Shown piece after piece: positions 14,801 through 25,149 of a stretch of 64,000 bases of DNA; the first letter of the stretch is position 1; every line of letters starts with the position of its first letter. Source of the DNA: Fragum whitleyi. Lineage: Eukaryota; Mollusca; Bivalvia; Cardiida; Cardiidae. Location of the stretch: the NCBI GenBank assembly GCA_948146395.1, contig OX411556.1, positions 30,765,056 through 30,829,055 on the forward strand, given 5' to 3'. The notes below the pieces were generated by a model that worked only from the letters and a program-made list of their open reading frames with translations, was not told where the DNA came from and did no database searches. Made by a program: the position numbers and the translations under genes.

Positions 14801-17800
14801 CTCAGTGATGCCTGGTTCTGGTATATTCCATACCGAAAGCCGCATGTTTTAAATCAAACGGTGAATAACCAGTCAACTGCTTGATTCTATATTAAGAAAC
14901 ATGGAATTCTCAAAGTTGTTTATTTTATCTCACCCTCTGGATGTTCAGTGAAATTTTATAAACACTTTTTAAACCTCACTATGTCTTAAAAAATAAACGG
15001 GGTTTTTGAATGCAGATGACACCAAGGTAATGATAAATTTGCAATAATTTGACTTGTTCTTCGTACAAATTTTGTGCCAGTGAAACTTTTGTCTGCACAA
15101 TTTTTGCAGCAGAATATTCATAAAAATAGTCCTGCTTTGATAGCAAACAATTAGTGTAGATGTGTTCTTCCCTAAAAATCAAATATTTGATTCCAAAATA
15201 TTTCAAAAATTACGTCCTGTTTATCTAAACATGAACAAAAATACTTAGTAATTGACAGGTTAACTGTACTAGTAACCGGACAAGCCATTATTTGGATATT
15301 CATAGAGTAGACATAGAGAAATTAATTCAGCAAGCCAAGCAAATCAATTTACAGCCATCAGAATTAAAGATTTATAATATACTATTTCAGAATTGACAAA
15401 CAAGTTATGATTTCCAAAAATTAGACATAGTTTTATCATCATTTTTGTAAAGAATGGTTTTATCTTTTTCACTATATGATATGAATTATTGACAAAAATG
15501 ACAACCAATGTGAATTTTATTATAGAAAAGACATTCTACCCTTTTATGTAAAAACCCAATTACAGTGTCTTTGATTGGTAACAGTCAACTACAATTTGCT
15601 GATGGAGACAAGCTAAAAACAACTAACATATTCAATGCCAGAGCTATAGCTCAATTTGATTTTAATATTGCACTCATATTTTGCAAGTTTGTAACTCTAC
15701 CTTGTAGTATGACAGAGGCCAAAGAATTCATGATACTTATTAGTATTTACTAAAACCTTGCCAAATTTCCTGACTGTATGTTTGATTTTTGGTAAAGGTA
15801 TTGTGGCCTAAAATTTTCTTAGTCTAGGACAAAATGGCCTAAAGAAATTTCAGTTTTTAGGCCATTTTGTCCTGAGACAATTGTGTCTAATCAGTCCATA
15901 ATCTGACGCCAGTTTGGCCAAAATTTCCCCAAATTCGCTGGACAGTTTTATGGTTCCATGATTATCTGATAATTGCTTCCATGGGACTATCAGATGCATC
16001 ATGCAGCCTGTTACAGTTGAGTAATTCTGAGAATTGGCCAATGATTTCTCCTCGTTCCAGTAGAGTAAACAAAATACCATGGTCAAAACTGCTTGGGTAA
16101 CGGACTGCCTGGAGTTAATCACCTATGATTTTCTGGTAAATCAAGATAATGGTCAATAGAGCAGTGGTCCAAAATGTTACAGTCTCGTGGCGTTAGATGG
16201 AGCAGTGTAATCTGAATCACTGCCTCTTATCTGTACATCTGCCAAGATCTTATCTTTCTAAAGCAGATGCCCCTGTCACTGTGTTATGAAAGAAGAGTCA
16301 GTGTAAATAATCCAAAGAATTCTTCCTCTTTACTTATACTGCATTATCTTTTTGCAGTCTGATAATGGGTCACCTAAGGACTACTCAAATGAAATTTGGT
16401 TGATAACCATCAAAAAGATTCTGAGCAAAAGATTTTCAAAATTTTCCATTATATAACATATAGAACAAGATGAGTTTGTGAAACACAAATACCCCCGTAA
16501 CAGCTTTTTTTTCAAAATGTTGACCCTGACAGAAATGGAGCTTTAAGCATGACCTTGACCTTGATACCTACATATACATCACTGAGATCTATCATGCCAG
16601 TTACAGGGTATCTATAATATGCTTGAATGAACTGAACAAAGAACATTTTTTGCTTATGTTTTTAAAAAGTTTGACCTTGACAGACAACACTGACCTTGTC
16701 ACATGACCTTGACTTTAAAACCAGCTGATGCGGATCATTAAGATCTATCACCATGCCAAATATTAGCCTTGTATCTTGAATAGGCTGAAGTTTTTGAGTT
16801 ATTTGACCTTGACAGATGACCTTGACCTTGTCACATGACCTTGACTTAGGTACTAGCAGATGCCAATCATTGAGATCTATAATCATGCCAAATATTAGCC
16901 TTGTATCTTGAATAGGTTTGATGATATTGGCAATGTTAAGTTTTTTGGTTAACTTTTGCAGACAGACAGACAGACGGATGGACAGACAGACAACGGTAAA
17001 ACAATATGCCCCCGATCGTTCGATACTAGGGAATAAAAATGACCTACGCCAATAACAGACATATTTTTCATTTAATCCAAATATTTTTTATGAGTATGAT
17101 AAAGGCTCACCCACGGAAAAATCGAAAGAAATTTGTTCGATATCCATTGGAAAGATTCTGAGCAAACGATTTTCAAAGTTTCCACTAAATAACATAAAGA
17201 TATGACCTCTGACCATAAAAGCCATATTTTTCATCTGATCACAATAATTTTTTGTAGACTGATAAAGGGTCACCCAAGTATCATTCCAGTGAAATAAGGT
17301 TGATATCCATCAGTTAGATTCTGAGAAAAGTCACATATTACAATAGAAGGAAATTAGCTATGCCCAATTTAAAGCCTTGTTTTTCAATGGATCAAAAATC
17401 ATTGAACAACTTGAAGAGAGTCACCCAAGGATCATTCCTATGAGGTTAAAATTCATCCAGTAGTTTTTGAGGAAATTTTTTTTTAAAGAAAAAGTTTATG
17501 ACTGGAAGGATATAGCCCCATGACAATAGCCCCAGCGACCTTTGGCCAGTGGAGTTTATAATAGCAAAAAAAAACCCTTTACAGAAATCATACCCTATGT
17601 TCTGAATGACAAAACGAGGCAAACTGTTTGCAAAGTGTGCCCCGCTTTGCACACAAACTTGTGTGCAAAGCGGGGCATAATTGCAAACAGTTTGCCATGT
17701 TATATCATCCTCGGCTGTATATGGCATAGTTTAACATTGTTCAACATACCTTTGTTAATAAAATAGAATATAAATAGAGAAGCACGCCTGATGAATCTGT

Positions 17801-20800
17801 AAAATGTGAGAAGTATGTCTTTAAATTCTTCCTCATTGAGTCTTCATCCCCACATTCAGTACATCTGGAAAAGACAAATTCAACCCATTAAGGTAGTGAA
17901 CCCATAATAGTTACTAAAAACATTTCACATGTCATAAACTTTATCAGTGTTGACTGAGTTTGCCCTATGACCTAGGTTAACATTGTGAAAAATCATGAGT
18001 TCCAAAAGTTATGTTGCAGAACTATTATGGGTTCACTAACTTCAAAAGCACATTACCCAATTTTCGACAGCGCTAAAAAAACTAGATCAGTAGCAAAGCA
18101 CACCTATGCCCCCCATCAGCACTTTGTCCCTGTTCTGTTAAATGTTTAAGGACAATGTTCAATTGTGACCTTATTCTCTGTGACCCCAAACATCAGTCAC
18201 TCCCTTGGGTCAAAGTAAATATCTGTATATCTGTACAAAATTTCATTATTCTATGTCATTTCGTTCTTGAGTTAGAGTCTGGATATGAAATGGTCTACAG
18301 ATAGATAGACAGATGAACAGACATGGAGAAACCAATGTAACACCCCCCCTCCCCCCCCCTCTTCTCTGAAGGTTGGGGTATAATAATAATGACTATTTGA
18401 TTCTTTTAAAGTGCAAAGTGTAAAATTTCTACCTTAATTTTGAATGAAAGAGTTGTTGATCCAGGCGTGACTTTTTACATGAACTCTCTCCTTCCTCATT
18501 TTCCGACTCTGTTTGTCTATTTTCCTCTCCTGGTCCACTTTGGTCCAAACTGACGACGCAAAACCGTCCCGACGTTATCACAACCATAATATCCCCTAAA
18601 GCTTGTAACAACAGTTCGGAGGCCTCATCATCTACAAGACAAATCAAGACTTTTAAGGTAATGGATCAGTAAGAGTTCCCCAACATTTCAGAACTCCAGA
18701 TATTTCACAATGTTAACCAAGGTGAAATAATTAGGAAACCTCGAATAACACTGTTTAAGTGCATACTTCTGAAACGTTGAGGAACTATTAAAGGTCTACT
18801 ACCTTAACGCAAAAATAAAATGGTGCTTGAATTACAACTGTTTCAAGCAGAGCCATGAAGTGGGAAGAAAAATCTGCAGAAAGAGTCTTTAGGGTCATGA
18901 GTTTAAACTAAATTCTATCACATTCTATTCTTCAAAGGATGACACTGGGATTGTTTTATTAATTTCTAAGAATCTGATTGTACAACCAATCATTAGTTTA
19001 TTTACTCTTTTGAACTAAAAAGCAATTGTTGATCGTGATTTGAAACCGATTGCCCAACACTAGCCCCAGGACCTAGGAAATACAAATGTTGAGACTTACT
19101 GGTGACCTGTGAGAAGTCTTCTTTTGGAGATTCATTGAACAATAAGTTTTTGATGATGAATGCCTGAACAGGAGCCATCACTGCACATGGTCCCCCTTCA
19201 TACTGTATTAATGCTGTAGTCTCGTGCTCACTGAATATGAAACCTAGAGGAGTAGAAAGATATTTTGAACAAAAAGTTTTTGATGATGAATGCCTGAACA
19301 GAAGCCATCACTGCACATGGCCCCCCTTCATACTGTATTAAAGCTTTAGTCTCATGCTCACTGAATATGAAACCTAGAGGAGTAGAAAGATATTTTGAAC
19401 AATTATGAAACCTAGAGAAAAAGAAAGATATTTTGAACAATAAGTTTTTGATGATGAATGTACAGGGTGATGAATGCCTGTACAAGAGTTATCACTGCTC
19501 ATGCTCTCCCTTCATACTGTACCAGTGCTGTAGTCCCATGCTCACTGAATATGAAACCTGGAGGAGTAGAAAAATATTTTGAACAATCAGTTTTTGATGA
19601 TGAATGCCTGTACAGGAGCTATCACTGCACTCATTCCCAAGAAATGCCCTAAAATTCTTGTATTTACAACATTTTTTCATGTGCATGTAAATCAGACATT
19701 AAACAGGATGGACAGCTTCTACTTTGGAAATGTCTTCCTCTATTGGATTTATTTCAAAATAATGTTTGATGGTGAACAGTAAACACCTTTTCTGTTGCAA
19801 TCAATGGTTTTGAATGCACATAGACCCCCATCATATTGTATCAATGCCGTAGTCTTGTGCTGGTCACCAGTCAATGAGGCCCGTTGAATAATTTGGCACG
19901 GTCAACTTAGCACCAATATGTAGTCTACGCCTGCTAGTTATAGTCAGTATTGACTGAAAAGCAGTAACAAGTAGAAGTAGAAGAAAGGTAGATTATATAG
20001 CATGATATATGTATACTGTATTCGACTTATAGATGCGCTCATGTGCAATGCAAACCATTATGGGGCCGCTAATATTTCAGAACCTTTTTTCTTAATTCCA
20101 AAAAATATGCAACTTTGGATAGTTATGGTAGCTAACACATGCAAACGGGTCTTACTATTTACCCCGGGAACTCGGAATTACCCCGGGAAACCCGATATTA
20201 TGATACAGAGGATATGTTTGTCCTATAAAATGCACTTTGAAGGAGTGATTAATGAAAATATCTCTTTTGATTGAAAAAGATTTCAATATACTCATGTATT
20301 GGCACTTATTTACGAAGAACGCATGACGTTTTCTCCTGGTTTTACAACATTTTTAAGTGGGACCCGGAATAATTCTATCAATATTAGAATCGTTTTAAAT
20401 TTTAACACCAGGAGAACTTCTGCGTCTTTAACAATGAACTTGTTTTGCCAAAGTCTATATTAACAGTATCTAATCTCAATTAACAATACCCCGTGAATCA
20501 TTTCAATGATGTAGGCTAAACACAAAATATAAGGCATCATTGCATCAATGAAATCACTATGAACCTACCCCGGGAAGATTTTCTAAAATGGTATCGCCAA
20601 CTTTATGGGGCCTGGAATAATTCTATCATCAATGAAACCGCTGGTAACTAGTAACCTGGGAATATCACCACAATTATTGAAATACTAAATTGATGACCGG
20701 GATCTGTTGTATTTCTAGCAAAACTGTTCAAAACGCTTTACACTTACCCCGGGAATATATTCTATGATTTAAACACATCCTCGACAGAACCCGGGATAAT

Positions 20801-23800
20801 CTAGCACAAATGAAATCGCCATGAAATAACCCCGGGAATCTCCTTTATGTTAAAAAATAAAAAAAAAATCATTTGGGCCCAACCTAAAGCTTCACATCAT
20901 TGAAATCGCTTTGAACATTTACCCCGGGAATCTTGCAATGCTGGCAACATTAACTTTATGGAACCCGGGGTAATTCTAACAACGCTTTTGTATTCAGACT
21001 AACGTGTTTTGGTGTTTGCACATACTCTAACCACGGACATTTTGTAGACTTAAGTTATTCATTTTTTTTCTTCATTGCAAAAATTTCGAAAATCAGAGTA
21101 TTGTGCGCTTCTAAGAGAATTACCACGGGAAGCTATGTATCCGACGAATGGTTGTTGTTCATAGTTACCCCGGGAGAGTTAATCAATATGACCTAGATTA
21201 ATCCTAAACATTCATGGGAATAAGCACCGAATTAAGTACAATTAATTATTTTTGGTAAAAAAGGTCCAATTTTCTTTAAAAAACCCCATTAAATATGAAT
21301 AAAAATAAATACACGAGTTATCGTTCTCGCATTTTCTCTCGCCTGCGTATGCAATTCCAGGGGTAACTAGTCATTTTTGTATACACACAGGGGACATAAG
21401 AGTCCCGGGGTAATTAGTCACATATTAACGAGAAATGTATTTGGTCTATACAAAGGTATGGCCCAAATACGATACTTATCTCCTAATATAGTACTTATCT
21501 TTCCGTGGAAGTCGAAGCTCTAAAGGAAGGATCACAGACTGAATGACCTAGACTGATTCGTCGTCGATCAAAACTTCGTTGCAGTACAAAACAATTCTGT
21601 AGTTTCGATATTTCTATCGTCAATGAACCAAATAGCTTCACCAATCACTCGATTGAATGATTGTAAATAGGTTCTATTTAGATTGATCACCAATTGACAT
21701 CATGACATCTACTGTAATCAAATATTCGCTCATAAAATTAATAACATTCGCAAACGTGTTACCATTCTCAACGAAGACCAAATGGTTTGCGAATGTAATA
21801 TCGACTTACTTTATGAGCGAGTATTTGATGACCTGTACAGGATTGATACCGCTTCATATAATCAAATCGCAATTTGATTGAAATCCTCAAATAAGCTGTA
21901 TCTGTGATGCAAATTTTAAAATTGCTCAAGAAGAACTGAACTTAAGGGCGACCGCTACAGTGCTGATTTCTTTTTTTCATGAATAATTAACATTCGAAAA
22001 CGTTTTAGCATCTGGAACGAATGACAGAATATGAATTATAATTTATTAGCGAAAGGTTGATCGTTTCATATATTAAATCATTAATTACAACATCAATAAT
22101 TTTGGACAACAAACAAAAAGTAAATGGTGAGCAGACAGCCTTAACGTCGTAACAACAGTTAAGACAATATTGGCATGCAGGACAGAATATGAATTACAAA
22201 TTATTATCTTAATGATAATCGCTAATTAATATTAATCGTTATTTGTCGGATCATTAGATTAATTTTGGACGTGAAACAAAATGGAATTCGTAGGTTGGTA
22301 ACCTAAACGCCGTAACAACAGCTTAGTGAAATGTCCATGCAAAAGTGACTGATTTTGTTGGTCAGACGACTTTTTGATTTGAAGCATCTATCTTATGGAC
22401 TAGAGGGATAATTTGAATTAATTTTCCAGGCAAGTTTATTTCATGATAGAGAAAATAGGTAATAAACAGTGTATGTTGGCTTATGTCGAAATTCCATGCT
22501 TAAACTTCGATGTGATGGTCGCCACTCAAATCATTGAACAACATGTTGTAGTTTCATATAAGTCTCCTTACCTGAAACATAATAGTCTATCTTTCTATTG
22601 GGGCCTGCGTAAATATGTTTAGACGGACACTTTTCTTTGTGTATACATGTAGTTTGATTCACTAAACCTGATATTGACTTTAACTGTCGCATTTAATCAA
22701 TGTACAGAAAAAAAACGAATGTCGATACTGAATCTTCGAACAATGAAGGCTTTTGGGACCCGGGGTATTTCACACAATTATGAATGCACTTAAAACAATA
22801 CCCCAGGAATCTTCTCTGAGTGCATTTACATAGACGGAATGTAGAAAATAATTGATATCGATAGTCCAATCCATGGAAACTTCCAATAGCGGGACCTGGG
22901 GTTATTCTATTAAACAACACACCCCGGGAATCCTACGGAACGTTAACTTCTAGGGACCCGTGGTAATTTAGATTGAAATAGTTGAAACAAAGTCCCGGTA
23001 AATCGTCATCGCAAAACATTAAAATCAGGATAAGAACAGTACCCCTGGAATTTTCCCTGAGATAGAATCTTTTACTTAGTTGTACCCGTGGTAATTGTAA
23101 TCGATATACTTAACCCGGGAAACGTTTCTACGCTTGTCTGTCAACATAATGGGACCCGGGGTAATTCAGGAAATACCACGGGAACGGAACATGATACATT
23201 ATGCTAACTTCGGGACCAGGCGTATTTCAGCCCATACTTTTTAAGAATAAAGGATAATTACGTCCAAAGATATGTCTCCGTTTAATGACTTATAAACTAG
23301 GTTAATTCCTATTAACATTGTGATGAAGAATATCCTAGTGGCCTTTGTACACTGATGGGGCGGGGTACCGGAAGTTTTTTTTTAGCATAACCTATTTCGT
23401 ATTACTTTCATGCAGAACACTTAATTTTTATTTTGAATTATAAAAAAAGTGTTATTTTTTAAATCAGTGATAGAAATTATTGATACACGATTTATGTATA
23501 TATAGGTTTCCCGGGGTAATTCTGAGTTCCCGGGGTTTCCTGGGGTAAATAGTCAGACCGCATGCAAACTGCCAACCCCAGGCTCGTTAAGTCTTTGAAA
23601 TAAGGGAGTTTACCGCCACCCTTGTGCTGACTGTGAAAACCTGAAGGGGTAGAAATTTACGTAGCTATAAAAGGCATGCAGTAGGTTTGTATGGTCTCAA
23701 ATTTGGCTCGACCCAAATCACTTTACGAGTGCCAAGTCATGAAGTAGTGGGGCACTCACCTTGCGTCCATCTGGAAAACACGTCGTCTTTCAGATCATTT

Positions 23801-23865
23801 CCCCACAAAAGGTCCTTCACTTCTGACAAAACTTTATCGTCTAACCTGTTACTGCATTCTGCCAT
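2814..23865 (-). CDS. MINDY3: MINDY-3 (FAM188A) family Lys48-ubiquitin deubiquitinase, complete, 12 exons
   Basis: Coding exons in transcript order (plus coordinates): 23760-23865, 19100-19243, 18433-18631, 17750-17864, 12227-12300, 10342-10421, 9139-9209, 7592-7672, 6766-6838, 6123-6195, 3583-3745, 2814-2963. All introns are GT-AG and all phases join, giving 1329 bases and 442 residues; vertebrate MINDY3 is about 445. The family hydrolyses Lys48-linked ubiquitin chains. The triad is visible: Gln49 and Cys55 in the motif IQYEGGPCAVMAPVQAF, and His283 in GSETHLTV. An EF-hand-like loop (FDPEDNGFI, from about residue 311) follows, then YHYNGL and the C-terminus PPSIN, like SPSLN in vertebrates. 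The start is firm because an in-frame TAG lies 12 bases upstream. Residues about 84-150 (exon 3) are the least conserved and are acidic/serine-rich. A possible minus-strand AATAAA lies at 2211-2216. Family call very sure; exon ends read by eye. Confidence 0.96.
3778..3910. mobile_element. Fragment of TTAACCCTTGTCATGCT-ended TIR element (family C)
   Basis: Begins TTTACCCTTGTCATGCTAG, passes a GCAGTCTGATG half of the shared hairpin core, and ends in TTTCAAGCCAGAA. The same order of motifs is seen at 2346-2490, 10441-10775 and, most completely, 12905-13142. Lies just upstream (transcript sense) of MINDY3 exon 11. Confidence 0.5.
5475..5760. repeat. Repeat with GATCAGACTG hairpin core (MINDY3 intron 10)
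   Basis: Contains TTAACCCTTATCC near 5471 and a strong hairpin at 5646-5690 with arms GACTCTGATCAGACTG / C-GGGCTGATCAGAGTC. The right flank (AATCTCACGCACAGGCTCA) recurs at 53755-53785 with a second copy of the same hairpin at 53685-53735, so this is one dispersed family. Confidence 0.6.
6350..6640 (+). mobile_element. tRNA-headed SINE, copy 1
   Basis: A degenerate tRNA-like head (TCAGTTTGTAAGGCGTCAG... then GTTCCAGTTTCAATTCTCC, remnants of pol III boxes A and B) is followed by the family body CTGGAGGCTAGGAAAGGATG...GAAATACCAGGAAT...GTTGAAAGTGGCAT and a (CAAA)n tail at 6616-6630. Four other copies (7808, 28154, 35838, 43975) share this body. I suspect a molluscan V-type/RUDI-like SINE, but the family name is unverified. 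Confidence 0.8.
7396..7561. mobile_element. TIR element family B, good copy, in MINDY3 intron 8
   Basis: Ends TAAGGTAGTGGACCTGTAAT and ATTATTACTACCTTA, with the central inverted GGTTTCCTAAT / GAGGAAACCTCGGTTAAC pair. It ends only about 30 bases from the donor of MINDY3 exon 8 (7591), so it was tolerated very near a splice site. Confidence 0.75.
7808..8085 (-). mobile_element. tRNA-headed SINE, copy 2, in MINDY3 intron 7
   Basis: Reverse orientation: plus strand starts with a (GATT)n tail, then GGGGTTTTACGCCGCTTTCA, GCGGCGGCCGGAGCACC, CCTGGTATTTCTCACG, ACATCCTTTCCTAGCCTCC and ends in the tRNA-like head with box B (GGGGATCGAACCCACGAC) and box A remnant (GCCTAACCAACTGCGC). Better preserved than copy 1. 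Confidence 0.85.
8211..8823. mobile_element. 613-bp TA-flanked TIR element, pogo/mariner-like ends
   Basis: Ends CAGTCAACTCTTGTTATAAC and, inverted, CAGTCAACTCCCGTTTGATC, each flanked by TA (8209-8210 and 8824-8825), as expected for the Tc1/mariner/pogo superfamily target duplication. Sub-terminal similarity (AACGAAAATGTCGGTGTA versus CGAAAATGTCGATGTAAC) adds support. No transposase frame inside, so non-autonomous. Located in MINDY3 intron 7. Confidence 0.8.
8900..9112 (+). repeat. Dispersed bivalve-type repeat fragment ending '...AAGGGGGCATAATTATG'
   Basis: The text ACTCATAAAATATGATGAG...GAGATATGCTCGGGACAAAA...CCCCCTCTTCTTCTAAGGGGGCATAATT has the form of the 'xxxGGGGGCATAA' interspersed repeats. 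A related start (ACTCTACTCATCATATTTTTTGAG) is seen inverted at about 38950-39040. Non-coding. Confidence 0.5.
10441..10775. mobile_element. TIR element family C with hairpin core (MINDY3 intron 5)
   Basis: Starts TTTAACCTTTGTCATGCTCA next to MINDY3 exon 6 and ends GGGTGCAGAATGACAAG. The centre (10601-10640) holds the hairpin AAGATCAGACTG-TACGTATGTG-CAGACTGATCTT. The TTAACC termini resemble piggyBac-type TTAA insertions, but that is inference. Confidence 0.55.
11640..12030 (+). repeat. Dispersed repeat fragment (MINDY3 intron 5)
   Basis: Non-coding; contains CACCGCCTACGGGTGCCAACGC, GGGGCATAATTTGCACAAAA, ACAAGTGTACAAAGTTTCAAG and ends in a CGACGACGACGACAAAGACG microsatellite. A related segment (GCAAAATGCTTCTAGAGTTA...CCCCCTTGATAGTCT) recurs at 12740-12890, so this is one interspersed family in two copies. 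Confidence 0.55.
12905..13142. mobile_element. TIR element family C, most complete copy (MINDY3 intron 4)
   Basis: Ends CCTTGTCATGCTGAATAA and TTCAGCATGACAAGGGTTAA (inverted pair), giving a terminus TTAACCCTTGTCATGCTGAA. The hairpin at 13048-13092 (AGACTGATATCAGACTGCAC...GTGCAGGCTGATCTTTGTCT) is central. About 238 bases, no coding frame. A piggyBac-like TTAACCC end is suggested, not proved. Confidence 0.65.
13508..14769. repeat. Composite interspersed repeat with 4 x 145-bp 'TGACCTTGACCTTTGACC' units
   Basis: Left end is AACAAG plus the 17-base palindrome AGGACCATGATGGTCCT. Next come two direct copies of a ~130-base segment (GGGTCTTGATATGAACAAAC...GGAAAGTTGTCAGCCTTC) at about 13600 and 13770. 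From 14107 four units of about 145 bases follow (14107, 14251, 14396, 14541), each opening TGTGACCTTGACCTTTGAC. The right end has GACGGACGGATGGACAGACA and a short ACCCCCC/GGGGGGT hairpin with TATAATA. It lies wholly in MINDY3 intron 4. The same palindrome end is found inverted at 38625-38661. Confidence 0.75.
15560..16480. other. Gene-free stretch of MINDY3 intron 4
   Basis: Contains a local palindrome at about 15800-15880 (GGACAAAATGGCC / GGCCATTTTGTCC). The minus strand is open for 90 codons at 15850-16122, but without a recognisable motif or splice sites. It may be part of an old transposon; nothing supports a host exon. Confidence 0.4.
16480..17040 (+). repeat. TGACCTTGAC-type interspersed repeat (MINDY3 intron 4)
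   Basis: Starts GATGAGTTTGTGAAACACAAATACCCCC and ends GACAGACAGACAGACGG...ATATGCCCCCGATCGTTCG. Internally two direct copies of about 130 bases carry CACATGACCTTGACTT, GAGATCTAT and CATGCCAAATATTAGCCTTG. Eight or more TGACCTTGAC motifs are present. Related in layout to 13508-14769. Confidence 0.65.
17593..17710. mobile_element. TIR element family A (MINDY3 intron 4, beside exon 4)
   Basis: CCCTATGTTCTGAATGAC...GGCAAACTGTTTGC...GCCCCGCTTTGCACACAAACTTGTGTGCAAAGCGGGGC...GCAAACAGTTTGCC...ATCATCC. The central 36 bases form a nearly perfect hairpin. The element ends about 35 bases from the MINDY3 exon 4 donor (17749). Confidence 0.8.
17889..18042. mobile_element. TIR element family B (MINDY3 intron 3, beside exon 4)
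   Basis: TAAGGTAGTGAACCCATAAT at the left and ATTATGGGTTCACTAACTT at the right are inverted, with a central GGTTAACATTG copy. It begins 25 bases from the acceptor of exon 4 (exon edge 17864). Confidence 0.7.
18085..18375 (+). repeat. Interspersed repeat of the '...GGGGTATAATAATAA' type (MINDY3 intron 3)
   Basis: AGATCAGTAGCAAAGCACACC...TGGGTCAAAGTAAATATCTG...TTCTTGAGTTAGAGTCTGGA...GACATGGAGAAACCAATG...GGTTGGGGTATAATAATAA. The TTGAGTTAGAGTCxGGA segment and the right end match the repeat at 13508-14769, so this is a diverged member with one unit. Confidence 0.6.
18654..18806. mobile_element. TIR element family B (MINDY3 intron 2, beside exon 3)
   Basis: TAAGGTAATGGATCAGTAAG and, inverted, GGTCTACTACCTTA, with the GTTAACCAAGG / GGAAACCTCGAATAAC pair inside. 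It begins 23 bases from the acceptor edge of MINDY3 exon 3 (18631): the third family A/B insertion within 40 bases of an exon of this gene. Confidence 0.7.
19266..19640 (-). repeat. Tandem degenerate copies of MINDY3 exon 2 (pseudo-exons)
   Basis: Upstream (in transcript sense) of the functional exon 2 (19100-19243) its first part is repeated. Copy B, offset 130 bases, has its acceptor boundary at 19373 and still reads GFIFSEHETKAL, then GGPCAVMASVQAF (Ala to Ser). A short fragment at about 19392-19439 holds little more than the polypyrimidine/acceptor segment. Copy C has its acceptor boundary at 19557 and has lost the active site: GGPC has become GRA followed by a stop. A partial copy D covers about 19580-19640. 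Copies B-D stop at the codons for NLLF/NFLF and lack the exon's last 12 or so codons and its GT donor. They are therefore unlikely to splice productively; reading on from copy B meets a stop soon after. Confidence 0.85.
19800..19870 (-). repeat. Outlying fragment of the MINDY3 exon 2 repeat
   Basis: Read on the minus strand this fragment gives HKTTALIQYDGGLCAF, a diverged match to the catalytic-cysteine motif of exon 2 (EHETTALIQYEGGPCAV). It is separated from the main run of copies by about 160 bases of unrelated sequence. No acceptor or donor is retained. Confidence 0.6.
20155..23560. repeat. Degenerate array rich in CCCGGG palindromes (MINDY3 intron 1)
   Basis: More than twenty near-identical motifs of two inverted forms alternate: TACCCCGGGAA(TCT) and GGGACCCGGGGTAATTC. 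Examples are 20163, 20181, 20571, 20746, 20786, 20830, 20920, 20963, 21165, 21402, 22758, 22921, 23113, 23155, 23506 and 23523. Spacing is irregular (about 35-200 bases), and the stretch 21450-22740 has none. Between motifs a weak ATGAAATCGCTATGAACAT-like spacer recurs. No coding frame. Confidence 0.7.
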
Positions 23866-24079
23866 TTGGATGATCTATTCCGGGAATTCAAAAGGTAAAT
23901 AATAATTTCATTTTCTTGGCCCTGCCATATTTGTTTTTATTCAGACTGGTTCCTTGATAATTAGACTGTGAGGTTTGTTGGTGTCCGTTTTTGTTGCACC
24001 ATTAAAATACGCAATGGAAAAATGTAACAAATGTTACCTTGCTACGAGACCTTGCCGTCGAGATCTTTTTAGGCTAGTG
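23866..24079. promoter_or_regulatory. MINDY3 5' flank
   Basis: The 200 bases upstream of the MINDY3 start codon, between that gene and a retrotransposon tail. An in-frame stop precedes the ATG. I see no clear TATA box or CpG-rich core; transcription start unknown. Confidence 0.3.
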
Positions 24080-24471
24080 CCTCTAGTGCCTCTATAGAAG
24101 CTGAAAAATACTTGTCTATAAATCTGACGTATAGTCAACGAAAATCATTTGCTAAATTCAGATGTCCGAACCATAAATTTAGAATTGCAACAGGTAGACA
24201 AGATAATATTCCGAGAAATGAACGAATATGCTTATTTTGTCAGGACAATTTTAACATTCTTAGCATCGAAGATGTATATAGACATATATTCTTTAAATGC
24301 CGTAAATGTCAGTATGAGAGAACAAACTATCTGTTCAATTGGTACGCTGGAAATGGCGAACTTACGCATTTAATGAACTCAAACAGCCAGTGGAAATTTA
24401 AGAAACTCGCATACTTTATATATATTATTATGGAAAGAACATCTAACCAGCAAATGGTTGCCCAGATCTAG
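24080..24471 (+). pseudogene. C-terminal end of a non-LTR retrotransposon (LINE) polyprotein
   Basis: An open frame runs to the stop at 24469-24471 and has the plan of bivalve LINE C-termini: SFAKFRCPNHKFRIATGR, NIPRNERICLFC, then EDVYRHIFFKC, i.e. C-x2-C...H-x4-C. This is the post-RT zinc-knuckle region; the polymerase domain is absent, so it is a 5'-truncated insertion. The AAT/ACT microsatellite that starts about 45 bases after the stop may have grown from its 3' tail. Confidence 0.7.
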
Positions 24472-24517
24472 TTGGATTTCTTAGGAAAAGTCACAGAAAT
24501 TTACAATGAACCATTAA

Positions 24518-25051
<534 letters not shown>

Positions 25052-25149
25052 CGAATTATACTAAAACACAGCTCACAACACAAATCATGTATGGTGGCCT
25101 GTGTAAATATATGAAATAAAGTCCAGTTCAGTACTCATACGTCATGAAC

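Noticed and set aside
19228..19485. 85-codon minus-strand frame carrying GGPCAVMASVQAF
   Set aside because: It is pseudo-exon copy B of MINDY3 exon 2 read through into repeat spacer, not a separate gene.
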